Part shown: piece by piece, positions 11,613 through 24,149 of the stretch
How the letters are laid out: the number at the start of each line of letters is the position of its first letter
Position numbering within the stretch: position 1 is the first letter of the stretch
Assembly (NCBI GenBank): GCA_011037195.1
Contig: JAAEAF010004368.1
Location: 1-64,000 of the forward strand
Origin: Triatoma infestans
Lineage: Eukaryota > Arthropoda > Insecta > Hemiptera > Reduviidae
Length of the DNA: 64,000 bases
Reading direction: 5' to 3'
The notes under the pieces: generated by a model
The model's database searches: none
The model's input: only the letters and a program-made list of their open reading frames with translations
Told to the model about the DNA's origin: nothing
Program-made: the position numbers and the translations under genes

Positions 11613-12552
11613 GACAAACTAAACGTCGGTAAAGGTACGAGTTATAATTTTGAAATTTTTGACTTTACTGAAGGAACTCCTGAAATCTGATCAATTCAAT
11701 TTTGTTATTCAAGAATTCTTGTTAATAAAAAAAAAGATAGAGTTACTTATATGGAGGGTGGTAATAAGTTTAATAGAGTTTATAAGAATATTATATCACT
11801 AAAATGATGTGAAGTGGTGAAATCAATCTGGAATGAAAGCTCTGATAGAATCGAAGCTTTGGCAAATGGTGCATAACATTGAAGAATGACATATCATAAG
11901 TTATTCATTTATATTATGCTAATTACTTAATCTAGTTGCAGTGCCGCCGGACTTTTCACTTATCTCAGCCGAAAAAAGTTCCATCGAACTTCTTTGATTA
12001 TAACTGCATTTAATTCGTTCTGGTTTCAAAGGTTCAAAAAGCGAGTTACTTTTGAGCAAATGATCTTTTGGCGCTAATTTTTTTTTCTCTCCTCTGTAGT
12101 AATACTCTACCATGATTACGTCCGCATTTCTTTAGACTTGGATAAGCTCTCATTTCTTCGTGTGCTTCTTATTTGAAAAAAGCTTCTTTTATGAAAAAGA
12201 TTAGTATTATTCGCAAAGCTTTTGTTTACTATTTAGCTTCTGTTTTTGTTTTTGTAGTTTTTTTTTTTTAATGCAAACTCATATAATTTGCTTCAAGCAC
12301 TGAATTTACGGTACTATTGAAATTCAGCTGTTGACATTTCTTCTTAACATATACATAATTTACGACGGTCTCCAGCTGAAATTTAGCTTCTCACAATTCC
12401 ATTGTTTTCAATGGAATTCCATTGTTATTCAGTACTAACTCAAATAATATTTAAACTTATTATTTATTCATTACAACTTTCGTGTCTTTTTTGTAGTAAT
12501 ATCCAAAGAGAGTATTAGTAGCAGAGAGACAAAATGACAAGACCAATCTCGT
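11613..12552. other. AT-rich gap with a small perfect hairpin
   Basis: Nothing coding is recognised. At 12395-12418 AATTCCATTG and CAATGGAATT form a perfect 10-bp stem with a 4-base loop; no function is apparent. Confidence 0.4.
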
Positions 12553-13364
12553 TGTAGTGGGATCAGATGTCTTGGAGAGAGGGTTATGATGCGATGAATA
12601 GTTGGGAATTAGTTAGAGATTTTTAGAGAGTTGTTACTCGAAATGTGAACTACTAATTTACGAAAATAGATATATATTTTAACAATAAATTAACGTTTGA
12701 AAAGATATAACTACAATTAATTTAAAATGATTTAAATGGTAACTAGAATGCACAACTATAATGATTGATAAATAAAATAAATGTTTAAATACTTAGATAG
12801 GGACGCGCTCCGATGTATGAACTATGTCGCTGGTAGAATCTTGATGATACGCTGATAAAATACTGAAGAATACTCATCCCCCCTTCCTGTGGAGAGACGT
12901 TATATTGCCATCACTCACACATTGACAAGTGTGTAATTACGGGTCACACTAAAACATCTCTTGCCGTATGTTGACCCTAGGTCTTGAATAGGTCGGGGAA
13001 CAGGGGCTGGCAACAGGTGATGACGGTTATCAAAAGACTGTAGCCAGGTGGTCTTTTGAGTGTTTGTTTATTGGCGGTTATCAAAGACTGTAGCCAGGTG
13101 GTCTTTTGAATGATTTGTTGACCCTTGTATATCGGCCAGGCGGCTTCTATGTACTGACCGTATAATGACCCTTTTAAAAGGGTTTCTTGTTGAAAGCGGT
13201 GTGTCTTTGGCGGTTCCTGTCCTTGGCGGTCCCTTTGACCGTGCACTGACAGCGGCTCTTGACTTGAATAATAGCGACTGGCTGGCACCACTATTTATAA
13301 TTTTTATAATTAAAAATTATATATTTTCCTTCTTGTTATCACTCCTTCTTGTTATCACATTACA
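12553..13364 (-). mobile_element. LTR-like repeat E, copy E1 (candidate solo LTR)
   Basis: This 812-bp segment is an inverted copy of the repeat at 39617-41020 (after removing a retroposon there). On the minus strand it begins TGTAATGTGATAAC and ends CCCACTACA, giving TG...CA ends. Inside, a ~50-bp segment is tandemly duplicated (about 13027-13120). Each unit has CAAAAGAC (AAAGAC in the second) paired with GTCTTTTG around a 12-base loop. No matching target duplication was found for this copy, so LTR status rests mainly on E2. Confidence 0.6.
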
Positions 13365-13739
13365 CTACTGAGTTCATACCACTGAGGTCACTCGCCAGTC
13401 ACACTACCAATCATTACCCCTTTTCCACTCTACCATACTCTATCATTTCAAGTGTAAAGTCCAGGCAGTCAGTGTCACATATTATATTATAAAGTGTTAA
13501 CCATATTTAGTTAATTCATTTAAACCAGACCATTTCTCTCCTTCAACAACCTTTCCTATGAAAATCTTTGGGTGTTGAGTTCTCGGTTAGATCAGAAGTT
13601 TCTTTCAATTTAGAACGTGAAATTCTATTTGGTTAGCCGCACCAGGCTACGAACTATTTACCTGGTGGATTATGTAAATCGACCGATCTTATTTTATTTT
13701 CAATTGATCTACTCTTATGCATGACTTGTTTAAATTCGT

Positions 13740-13875
13740 GTTAACTTCCTTTAGTGAAGGGATTAACTCAATGGAAGCGCTCTCTGCACACTAATGAGAA
13801 TGCCCTGGCTGTCGAGTCCAGGTTGTGCTACTTAGATTATCTCGTCGCTAGAAGTCTCTACAACTATGTGTACTT
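13740..13875 (+). mobile_element. Decayed tRNA-derived SINE fragment
   Basis: It has a degenerate A-box-like GGGATTAACTCAATGG and a B-box-like GCTGTCGAGTCC, followed by the body start GAAGTCTCTACAAC shared with other SINEs here. The 3' half is missing. Confidence 0.6.
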
Positions 13876-13920
13876 TCTAGTATCTAGATGCACCATTTAA
13901 TGATGTTAAAAATTTGTATT

Positions 13921-14912
13921 TTAACTTTCTATTACTCCTAGCAAGAGGAAGTATTGTAATTGTGTCAAATTTTCGATATTGAGTTTTCACCGGAAATATC
14001 CGTTTTGAGATCCCCTGAGTACAAAAAAATGGTTTCTAGCGAATGCTCTGTGTACGTATGTGAACAGCATAGCTCAAAAACGAAAAATTGCAGAAAGTTG
14101 AAACTTGATATTCCGTTTTGGTATCACTATGGGATCCGACAGTATGCCAGCGGTCGAAATTCCTGGACCGGAAGTAACATTTTACAAAGTGGTCTTTTCC
14201 CTTTTTTGCAGTTTTATCAAAAAATGGCTCCAATGATTTTCTTTAAATTTGATATATCAACCACACATACAATGATCTCCATTTTTTATTTGTAACATTT
14301 CTCCGGTAAAATGCATTCAAGGGCTCTTTTAGGGGAGGGGATGGTGGGTTGTCCTCTAAAGCCCTACTTCACTTTACTATACAATTCTATCATCTAAACA
14401 ATATTAATTAGAAATAAATGTGTTGTTGAAATTCCGAGTTTGAAAAAATCGGATGACCGGAAGTGCGATTTTTACTAAAATCTATTTTTCAGTTTTCTGG
14501 TATTTTTTTTACTTTCTTGCAATTTTCTCAAAAACGGCTCGGACGATTATCTTTAAACTTGATATATCAACTACACATGCAATGATCTACAACTTTTATT
14601 TAAATCATTTCTCTCGGAAAATTCATTTAGGTGCACTTTCAGGGGAGGGAGGTTATGTTTTTCTCTAAAGTGGCAACATAGTCGATTATACAATTCTATC
14701 ATCCAAACAAAATTAGTTATAAATAAATAGATGTCCAAAATACCGAGTTTCAAGAAAATAAGTAAACCGGAAGTGCGCTTTGTTTTCAGTTTTCGACGAA
14801 CTCCAACGAATTTCATCAAATTTGGTACACAAACTATAAATTTGTCAATTACAATTTTGAAAACTGGAGTAAGAGAAAGCTGTGTGAGTGTTTCAAACCA
14901 GAATTTTTTATT
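13921..14912 (+). mobile_element. Repeat family D, copy D2 (two internal units)
   Basis: Left end CTATTACTCCTAGCAAGAGG, right end GGAGTAAGAGAAAGCTGTG plus the GTGTGA hairpin near 14880-14900. Internal ~310-bp units have G-rich markers near 14314 and 14625. The 111-aa frame at 13960-14295 is only translated repeat DNA. D2 faces D3 tail to tail. Confidence 0.8.
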
Positions 14913-15052
14913 AAGATAATAGTGAGTCTTGATGACTCTAAATTTTTTATTCTTATTAAACATCTTAAAAAAAAAAAAAAAATGAAGAAGAAATCAATTT
15001 TCTTAACAGCATTAGAAATAAGAAAAAGTAAAAATGAATGCATATAACAAAA

Positions 15053-15462
15053 CGAAAAATCTGGTGTGAAGCACTCACACAACTTTCTCTTACTCCAGTT
15101 CTCAAAATTATAATTGACAAATTATATAGATAGTGTGCCAAATTTAAAGAAATTGGCGGAAACTGAAAAAAAAACTGTTCAGTAAAAGCGCACTTCCGGT
15201 TTGCTAATTTTCTTGAAATTCAGAATTTTGACCATCTATTTATTTTGTAATTAAATTTGTTTGAACGATAGAATTGTATAATCAACTATGAGAAAAACAT
15301 TACCACTTCAGAGAAAAACAAAACCACACCCCACCCCCTTAAAGTGCTGTTAAATGAATTTTCCCAGAGAAATGTTTCAAACAAAAGTTGCAGCTCTATG
15401 TATGTATAGTAGATGTAATAAGTTTCAAGAAAATCGATGGAGTAAAATCGCAAAAAAGTAAA
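15053..15462 (-). mobile_element. Repeat family D, copy D3a (3' part)
   Basis: It starts on the plus strand with TCTGGTGTGAAGCACTCACA, the complement of the D right end, and contains one internal unit. It is cut off where a second D right end begins at 15463, so it is a truncated copy or one part of a composite. Confidence 0.72.
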
Positions 15463-16458
15463 AAAAAAATCTGGTGTGAAACACTCACACCACTTTCTTT
15501 TACTCCAGTTCTCAAAATTATAACAAACAAATTTTATAGTTTTTGCACCAAATTTAATGAAATTTGACGAAAATTGAAAAAACTATTCAGTAAAAGCCCA
15601 CCTGCGGTTTACTGATTTCCTTCAAACTCGGAATTTTGGCCATCTATTTATTTCTAATTAATTTCATGTGGATGATAGAGTTGTATAATCAAGTATGATA
15701 GCACTTTAGGGGAAGCTATAACCTTACCCCTCTCTTAAAAATTCCCTTAAATGAATTTTTCTAGAGAAATGTTTTATATAAAAGTTGTAGATCATTGTAT
15801 GTTTAGTTTATATGTGTAGTCTCAAGAAAATCGTCGGGGCCATTTTTGAGAAAATCGCGAAAAAGTGAAAAAAATCATATTTAGTAAAGTGTTAAAACAA
15901 AAGCACTTCCGGTTATCCGATTTTCCTCAAATTCTGAATTTCAACAACATATTTAATTCTAATTAATATTATTTAAATGACCGAATTGTGTAATAAAGTG
16001 AAATAGCACTTTAGAGGTTAATCTAACCCCACCACTCCATCAAAAGTGCCCTTAAATGAATTTTCCTAGAGAAATGTTTGAAATAGAGTTGTAGTTCCTT
16101 GTATATGCAGTTGATGTATCAAGTTTAAAGGAAATCGCTGAAGCCATTCTTGAAAAAAAACGCAAAAAAGTAAAAAAAAACAACTCGTAAAGTGGTACTT
16201 CCGGTTGAGGAATTGTGACAGATAACGCACAGTCAGATCGCATGGTGATGCCTAAACGGAATATCAAGTTTCAACTTTCTACGGTTTTTCGTTTTTGAGC
16301 TATGCTGTTCACATACACACACACACACAGACCATTTGCTAAAAATCACTTTTTTGGACTCAGGGGACCTAAAAACGGATATTTCGATGAAACTCAATGT
16401 CGAAAATTTGACATGATTACAATACTTCCTCTCACTAAGAGTAAGAAAAAGTAAAAAT
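15463..16458 (-). mobile_element. Repeat family D, copy D3b
   Basis: A nearly complete minus-strand D copy. The right end with the CACTCACA hairpin is near 15475-15495. Internal unit markers (CCCTTAAATGAATTTT) are near 15749 and 16048, about 300 bases apart. An (AC)n tract is near 16314-16330, and the left end CTCTCACTAAGAGTAAG is near 16430-16446. Confidence 0.78.
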
Positions 16459-17651
16459 AAATATATGAAAAAAAAAAAAAAAAAATTGTGTTTACTTTTT
16501 TTATAAGAAAATTTAATGCAGAGCAAAAGTTCATCGTGATTTCAATAATAAGTCGATGTATTTTGTCAAGAGAAATAATTTGTCTAACTTAGATAGAAGC
16601 CGCAATATAACTTCAAAGGAAGCTGAAATATATCAGAGATGAAATTATTTTAATAAAAAAGTTTGTTATAAAAAAAAAACTGAACTTTATTTTCTAAGTT
16701 ATTCAAAGAATATAAACAAATTGAATTTAAACAAAAGAGACAAAAAAAAAAAAAAAAAATAGATAAACAAAAAATAATGTATTGTAATTTTATATTTTTA
16801 TAGTGAGAAACGAAAGATAAATTAATAAAAGAATTTTATTCATTACACATAGGAATCCGTGACCAGTATACACTATTCGACAACAAACTCGTATAGTATT
16901 CATAAAGTTACTTCTTTCATAAGGCCTTAATTAAACTTTACTTCATAAAATGTGAAAATCATTATTTAGAAATAAAATTTATGTTTTTCTACACTACATA
17001 AATAATTATAGCGCACTTTATATTGACTTTTATTGTTATTTATTTTGTTTTTAATAAATATTTTACTTTTAATATACATTTTCTGTATTAATCACGTTCT
17101 ATACTTGTTATAAAATGATTATACACTAGTATATCTTATTATTCATTAAAATTTTCTTCATTATCAGAAGATTGGAACGTTTATTTCTTAACCCTATATT
17201 TAAATTGTGGAACATAAATAATATGTCATTCTGATCGTATAAAAATGGTGAGGGGAGCAGGTCATTTTCCTACAGGAATACCCGTTTGACAAACGAAGTG
17301 CAAGGGAAAAAATCAGTTAACGGTTTTCCAGATCAAAAAATACTACAACTTTTGTTGAATGTGAAAAGGCGTTGGTTCTTCTAATGATCTCCGGATACCA
17401 TGTTGCAACAAGGATTTCAAGCCGACAATATTACTAATTAAAGAAAGTTTTTTGCAGTGTCTTTCTTACAGCTAGACCTTCTTCAGGCTTTTCAAAATGC
17501 TATTACAGTTAAACCATGAGAACATGTAAGTGTATAATAAATTTCAAAGTAGATTATTGAAAATCTAAGTTAAAAATCAAGCCTCGGCCATTTCTGAGAA
17601 TTAGAATAGCCCAGCTCTTTTGCAGGGTATTGTAAGTAGCGACTTAAAAAC
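16459..17651. other. AT-rich gap, nothing recognised
   Basis: Poly(A) runs near 16468-16486 and 16742-16759; otherwise no gene, RNA or known repeat. Confidence 0.45.
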
Positions 17652-17663
17652 TATTCTCTACAG

Positions 17664-18147
17664 TTGTTGTGGTGGTTGGTTCCACAGAGCTGGAAAGCAT
17701 CAGAGAAATTTTCCGTGGTAGTCTGTTTCATTTTGTGGTCATCGACCGGTTTCGGGCGTTCGCCCATCTTCAGGATGATGGCAGACAGTGTGACAACACT
17801 AACAATTCAGTTTATACACTAATGTTACTTCCGGTTAGTTTCCTGCCGTTTAGCTTCTGAGAGCCCATTTATTCAATCATCAGTAGACTAAGTACTGGTT
17901 CTTCATGATCATTCTGGCTTCCACAACCATTATTATGCAGAACACAACAGAAATATGAAAGGAATGGACTGAGCAGGTCTAAGGGAGACCTTAGATGCTT
18001 ACAATGATTTATGAGTGTATAAACATTTACAATGAATTTGCTCTGTGCAATCACACAGTCTGACAAACGCATCCTGAAGATAGGCGAACGCCCGAAACCG
18101 GTCTATGACCACAAAATAAAGCAGGCTACCACGGAAAATGTCTCTGA
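17664..18147 (+). mobile_element. Foldback element F2b, 484 bp, with perfect 12-bp target duplication
   Basis: It begins TTGTTGTGGTGGTTGG and ends ACGGAAAATGTCTCTGA. Inverted arms are about 17664-17822 and 18010-18147. Hammerhead-like motifs are at about 17742-17782 (minus) and 18068-18106 (plus, core CTGAAGA, GAAA, CCGGTC). Direct repeats TATTCTCTACAG flank it at 17652-17663 and 18148-18159. The centre (17824-18009) is cargo: an inverted copy of 18347-18532. No protein and no poly(A). Retroelement class is inference. Confidence 0.88.
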
Positions 18148-18261
18148 TATTCTCTACAGGTATGTTCCGTATACTATTTCTTAATACTTTCCTAATGACA
18201 TTTTAACATCAGGAACTACAGCAGTGTTCGCTCTCAGTGAATCCAATACCAGCAAGGAATT

Positions 18262-18262
18262 A

Positions 18263-18294
<32 letters not shown>
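18262..18294. repeat. TA microsatellite
   Basis: A run of mainly TA dinucleotides; ordinary simple repeat. Confidence 0.9.
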
Positions 18295-18299
<5 letters not shown>

Positions 18300-18346
18300 C
18301 TTCTTTTTTCCTTTTTTCTTGTGGAAATTTGCCTTTGATTGTAAAT

Positions 18347-18532
18347 CATTGTAAGCATCTAAGGGTTAATTTTTCAGTCCATTCCTTTCATATTTCTGTT
18401 GTGTTCTGCATAATAATGGTTGCGGAAGCCAGAATGATCTTGAAGAACCAGTACTTAGTCTACTGATGATTGTAGATAATTATTTAATGGGCTTTCAGAA
18501 GCTTAACGGCAGGAAACCAACCGGAAGTAACA
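18347..18532. repeat. Inverted duplicate of the F2b cargo
   Basis: The reverse complement of this stretch matches 17824-18009 inside F2b with a few substitutions and small indels. Landmarks are TTCATATTTCTGTTGTGTTC and AACGGCAGGAAAC. It lies outside the F2b target duplication, so one copy was probably derived from the other. Confidence 0.8.
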
Positions 18533-18540
18533 ACCATGTG

Positions 18541-20806
18541 ACACAGGAAGTAACAAACATATGATTTCCCAATAAACCTATGCAGGCTCGAGAGAACCGA
18601 ACCGCTAAGTCATCAAAACGACCCGTTTGTTAACACTACCTAGGAAAACCAGAAGTAACAAACTTGGGTTTTCACAATTAAAAGCAACCGAACTGGCATG
18701 AATTGTATGCTGCGACCTATTCATGGGAATGTTGCATAATGATTTACTCCTTCGAGCTTAAAATGGCGACTGTCTGAGAGAGGAGAAAATGCATAGGTTA
18801 GCCTCGCTCTACACTTAGGACACAGCCTAATAAATCAGTAAATTATTATCAAAGCAATACAATACGCCGCTCCAAAATAAAATTATTGGACGCCGTTGGC
18901 GGCAAATTAAATTTGTACTAATTACCGAACAGAATATTTAGCGATTACTTTGTGTGTGAATTCTCATTAGTTGGCAGGTATTTATTCGTATGAGTGACTT
19001 TTTCCAAAGAATATATTCATCTGAAGGAATGTAATTACAGATAAGTGTATACGGTAAAGTTTGATGACGCTGGAATTGGATTTTGCGCCAACACTAGTGC
19101 TGGAGATATCTCACAATGATGAAATGTAGGTTTGCTTCCATATAAGCAAATACATAGCCGATGGCAAGAGCTAATGAGTAAATACCAAACAACGGAATAA
19201 CTGGTAGTTGAGTGTCTGATATTAAAGAAAAAGTACAGAATGGAATGAAAGCTATCCGCCTGAAATATTGTAGAATTCTGGACTTATAGATAAGAAAAAG
19301 CTTATTTGCTCCACGATTCTAGAAAGTGTGACAACTATATTGTATTAATTTGTAGAGAAGATTATCATATTAAAAACAATCGAATACTTCATCAATATCT
19401 ATCAAAGCCATGCTTGTTATATGGTGTAAACAAAAAGAAAATATTTATTTGACGATAAGAGAGTGAAGTACCACTTTTACCCACTTGAGTTCAGGTTTGC
19501 TCACATGAGTAGCAAGCAAGATGGTTGACTGAACGAAATTTGTAAGCGTACTTTATTTCTGCGTTAAATTAAATATAATACTTTTTTCAAAAAGTTAAAT
19601 ACTTCTTAAAAGAGTTATAAAAATAGATCAGTCATTTACGGTAATCTGTAAGCGTGTATGTTTAATGAAAAGGGTTTACCTTCAGAAAGGTTGTAGAACA
19701 TTGGGTTAAAATTAAGAAACATTGTGTTATTAATATTTTCTGATATTTAATTCATCGTTTAATTGAAGTGTTAAAAAAAAAAAATGTTTAATTATTCATT
19801 AATCAATCTATCCACGTATTAAATTTGTTTAATTGAATGGTGGCAATACTGTGATTACTTTTAATCTCTAAAGATTAGAGAATAATCTCTAGAGATTAAA
19901 AAAAAAAACCCTCTCTAATGATTAAATGTACATGATTAGCCACTGATGAAAAATGATTTTTCCCTAATTGAAATGTAAGATCAATTTAGTTGTAATTATA
20001 ATGGTATGCAAATATAAGGCATTGTTTTCGTGACTAGATAATCGATTTCCTTTTCTCTAGAAACATGGCGGTTTAACATTTTCCATATAAAAGGACTGAC
20101 TGAAGCTAGTAGCGTGGAAAAGTGATATATACTCTAGAACTGTATAAAACAAATACACAATGCGCTGAAAACAAAATAAAAAATAATAAAAAAAAAAAAA
20201 CCTTGCGAATATGTACTGACCAGATAAGACTTTTGAAATTATATATGCACAAAGTAACAAATGATATAGTAACGTCAAAGTAATGCAAATTGTAGTGTTG
20301 AGTGTGTTTAAACAGGCATTTAAAGGGGTGAATTGTGCATGACTAAAGGTAATCACTCTTACAGTGTCTGCAACAGACAGATACGGCTAATTGCACGTAA
20401 TACAATATAAATTCTCCAGAACGCCATATAGATTCACTTTACTATTATGTTATACAATATAGTATTGCCCCACACAGAAATATCCTTAGATTAAATCAAA
20501 AAGAGTGAAGTTTAAGACTTTTAATTAGTATAAGATTTTTATCTTAATCCTTTAATGACTAAACATTTATCTTTAATTTTGTATAATTAATTTTAGAATG
20601 TCAGCAAATAATTTACTAAAGTATAAACGGCCCTGGGAATAGCTTTGAATAATTTACGTATAGAAGATTTACGATAATTCTGGGCAATTATGTGTTCAAC
20701 ATAAACAATAATTATATGGGTCATTCACTAACAAGATTTTTTCCATAACATACGTTTCCAATGAAAACTGAATTTCAAAGATTTGATACGATCGCTAACC
20801 TTTCTC
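18541..20806. other. AT-rich gap, nothing recognised
   Basis: A small palindrome of TAATCTCTAAAGATTA type lies near 19860-19900. No coding region or window repeat is recognised; the 99-aa minus frame at 20057-20356 has no recognisable domain. Confidence 0.45.
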
Positions 20807-20809
20807 TTA

Positions 20810-21877
20810 AGCGGCGTTTACACGATCACTAGTATTGACAATACTTTAGAGTATTGACAATAATATTGATCGTGTAAAGTGAAATAAATGTATTGATGGT
20901 CGGTATTGACAAGAGTATTGATGAAATTCAGATTTTCTATCAATACTGAGAATTGGAGGGGATATCGACAATATTATTGGTCAGTTCAATAGTTTTATCG
21001 AACGTTGCAACTAACCTGTACTAAACAAAAGCGATACTATTATAATAGGTTAAAGAATTCTATGTAATGAACTCTCCTATAATATATTAAAGTTGACTGG
21101 CCCAATTAATTTAAAATTTCCATTTTAAGAAAACATTTCAGTTTGAACTCTGGCAATTGCACTATTAGAAAAATCGTATGAGTGTTTCGCAGTTAATTTA
21201 ATTTTTTGTTTCAAAAAGGGTTTTTATATGCCATGCTGTTTAATATAGAGAGAAAATAGGCTTCTAACTTTCCTTCCGAATGGTAGGCATATTAAATCAC
21301 TACATGTCTACAAGAAAAGTCAATCAAACAATTTTCCTTGTTTATGCCTGATTTTGGTGGAATGTTAGATAAAGATTTAGTATTTTGCTTTCTAAGGTGT
21401 TAATAAAAAATTAATGTATCTAAAACATGCAACACAAAATTACCAGAATTATATTATATTTTATTAAATATATCATTAGGATAAATGTTTATTTTCGATG
21501 TTTTATAAAGGAATTAATTAAGAGTGAACGATAGTGGAAGTAATTTAAATAAGAAACATTAGAGCTGTCCCCCTTGAGTTTTCTATACAATATTAATAAA
21601 GTGAGCAGCAGGGTAAAGAGCTAACTATAACCATGGGCCAAAATAATAGCTACGCAAGCTTTAGAACAATTATTCATTTTTTAAAGGTTAAAAAAAAAAA
21701 AAAAACTGATGGTATAAACACGTAAATACACTCTCCTAGTGGCAGAAATAGTAAGTAGTATTGACAATAATATTGATCGTGTAAAGTAATGAAATATTGA
21801 TAGTGGTTAGTATGAGTATTGATGGAAATATTGTCAATACTGGTATTGACAATAATATTGATCGTGTAAACGCCGCT
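20810..21877. mobile_element. Non-autonomous PIF/Harbinger-like DNA transposon, 1,068 bp
   Basis: The ends are perfect 19-bp inverted repeats, AGCGGCGTTTACACGATCA, followed by an imperfect inverted extension rich in TATTGACAATA motifs that also recur as direct repeats near each end. The flanks are TTA on both sides (20807-20809 and 21878-21880). A 3-bp TTA/TAA duplication is typical of PIF/Harbinger. There is no transposase frame inside, so it would depend on a partner elsewhere. Superfamily is inferred from the duplication. Confidence 0.82.
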
Positions 21878-21880
21878 TTA

Positions 21881-22384
21881 GAAATTCAATGAGTTTACAC
21901 TGTGATTCACAAGATGGCACCAAAATATATGCAAATTATGATTTCAACTTTTGAAATGAAAATTACAGATTCCTCAGAACAATTTTCAAAATCAAAATTT
22001 GAACAGAAAAATGTATCGAATATTTCCAAATTTCAAGAAAATTATTATTTGACATATGTTTATAGGAAAATCCCTCCCCCCCCAAAAAAAACCTCCAAAA
22101 TCTATTCAGTAATATCGTACTTCCTGGTTAATCGATTTCATCAAATTAAGAATTCTAACAATGCTTATATTTCTGGGAAATTTCGGTAGGAACTTGATGT
22201 ATGAAGGTTGTAATACATTCGTCAGGATAGAAGAGCGTGAATGAGAGCAATGCGTGTAAAGTTTTATCTTAAATGAAACGCTATGTACTTATTTATTTTG
22301 TATATTATAAATAAATTGCCTGACAAATGATGATATTATTTTCTGCTCCTTCTTCTTTAATTTAACAAAAATTATGACCACTGG
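21881..22384. other. Gap, possibly a very old D-like remnant
   Basis: A 95-aa frame at 21902-22189 has no domain. The phrase around GTACTTCCTGGTTAATCG and the following ATTTCATCAAATT echo family D, but the match is too weak to call. Confidence 0.3.
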
Positions 22385-23166
22385 AGAAGACTCAGTTTGA
22401 AAACATTAATCTCTAATCAAATCGAGGAACCAAGAGAACATAAACTAAGATACACCAAGAAGACGAAGTTTATGCGCACCTCAAGGCTCCAGAGTCAATG
22501 AGCAGAACATATTCAAATTCTCAATTATACGTTCTTCACATGCGGCAAGTTCAAATACCTTGGCTTCATACTGACAGCAAATAGTGACATCACCGCTGAA
22601 ATAAAAGGAGAGTTACTGCAGGAAAGAGATGTTCATATGCGTTACAGAAAGCTTTGCGGTATCAGAATTTGTCACGCCCGGCGAAAATTATTATTTATAA
22701 AATAATAATAAGGCTGGTAGTGATATCCGATAGCGAGACATGGACAATGACGCAAGAATGCGAAAATATGCTTGGAATATATGGGAGAGAAAAGTGTTGC
22801 AGAAGATGGCCCTATATATTAACGGTGAATGGAGGATCCGAAAGAACGAAGGTACTCAAGAGACTATTCGGAGAACCCGACATACTTTCTTGTAACAAAA
22901 AAGGGAGATTGATATGGCTCGACCATGTTGAGCGGATGCCCCATCACCGAGTACCAAGAAAAGTTTTATATGGACATCCGGGGGGGGCATTAGACGTAAA
23001 GTCGTCCCCAGAATAATATGGTTGGATGACGCAGAAAGCGATTTGTGGATGGCAGGTGCCAAAAAGCCGAAGATAGGGAAGAGTGACACTCTCTCTTGAA
23101 TGAGGACCATGACCTATTATAGGACTGTAGCGGCATATAATAATAATAATTATTGTAATAATAATA
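22385..23166 (+). pseudogene. RTE-like LINE C-terminal fragment, heavily decayed, with ATA/TAA tail
   Basis: In changing frames the translation shows FKYLGFILTANSDI, SETWTM, RLIWLDHVERMPHHRVP and a W-D-AESDL-like end, the same order as in the 3-1041 LINE. Several stops and frameshifts are present; the longest frame is 120 aa at 22654-23016. It ends in a (TAA)-type microsatellite at about 23137-23166, directly against a SINE. It is inactive. Confidence 0.8.
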
Positions 23167-23395
23167 AAGGGAAGGGAATAGCTAAGTGGTTAGTGTACTG
23201 GACTCCCACGCGGAGTCGAGTCCGCTGTGCTAACCTAGATTTTTTTCTTCCTAGGTGCCTCTACAGATCATTGTCCGGTGATGGACAGTGTTGTCTGCAA
23301 CGACAGAATACTCTCCGGAGACCGGCAGTGCACTGAGAAGGCTCCGGGTTCCAATGACCCTAGCTGTTGACGGGCCTTAAATTAAAAAAAAAAAC
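23167..23395 (+). mobile_element. tRNA-derived SINE (family S1)
   Basis: Head GGGAAGGGAATAGCTAAGTG with A box; the B box is damaged by a small deletion (CGGAGTCGAGTCC). The S1 body follows and it ends GGCCTTAAATT plus an A-rich tail. It lies against the microsatellite tail of the preceding RTE piece, a common SINE landing place. Confidence 0.85.
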
Positions 23396-24149
23396 AAAAA
23401 ATAATAAAAATAATAATCTTTTTATCAGAAACCGAAAAGAATATGTAATTTAAATTAGAAAATGCCAGCCTTGGAATAAACAGTCTTGTGTTGAGGAAAT
23501 CCAACTTAACAAACGTTGGGAACTACATATTCCTATGCCCTTGATTGCTGCTTTTTATTTTTGAAAGGTACACCTTAACGCTCATTACCCTCCCTATCAC
23601 ACCACTTTGACCTGACAAATGGACCATAGAAACTTGAAGTAACAAGGTCCCACCTGAAGCTACACCAAGTTCCCACCTCGAGAAATACAAACAATCTTAC
23701 AAACGCTCAGCAATTTCTGAACTTGAGTCAGTCAGAAATCAACATTTCAAGAGTTAAAAATTCAGAGATCAAATTTAGAAATTATCTTCAAGAAGTTTAA
23801 TAATCAATTTCGAAAAGGAAGCAAGCAATCCGGGTACAACAAGCATTCCGAGCACTCACAAATATATTATCCGCATTCTACAAACTATACTAAATGAGTT
23901 ATAACAAGCTGCTCCTTTCATGTGCCACCCAAAATCATATTTAATATTGGCACTTTCAGAGCTTAAGTCAGATTGAAATCAACATTGTCAGAGGCGAAAA
24001 ACAATAGCCAACAATCTAAAAAGGCAGGAACTACAACAAGCAAACAAATTGTCAGGAAATAGTTTGCAAAGCGGCATTCAATGAGCCTATTAATAATTTA
24101 TTGAATAAACAACATACATAACTCGAAAGACTTACAACAAGCAACACAC
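23396..24149. other. Gap with a weak internal duplication
   Basis: Two segments about 230 bases apart share GTCAGAAATCAACATT and a GAGTT/GAGGCGAAAAA continuation (about 23727-23760 and 23967-24000). The stretch leads into an S1-type tail and may be a decayed retroposon body. Confidence 0.35.

Noticed and set aside
12553..13364. E1 as a firm solo LTR
   Set aside because: The ends are TG...CA but flanks do not match; kept only as a candidate through comparison with E2.
13960..14295. 111-aa plus-strand open frame
   Set aside because: It is translated repeat D; corresponding positions in other D copies are interrupted.
17664..18147. F2 as a cut-and-paste MITE
   Set aside because: The inverted arms look MITE-like, but target duplications range from about 11 to 17 bp and the two ends are unequal, which does not fit a fixed-cut transposase.
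20057..20356. 99-aa minus-strand open frame rich in Phe and Cys
   Set aside because: AT-rich DNA, no domain, no supporting homologue in the window.
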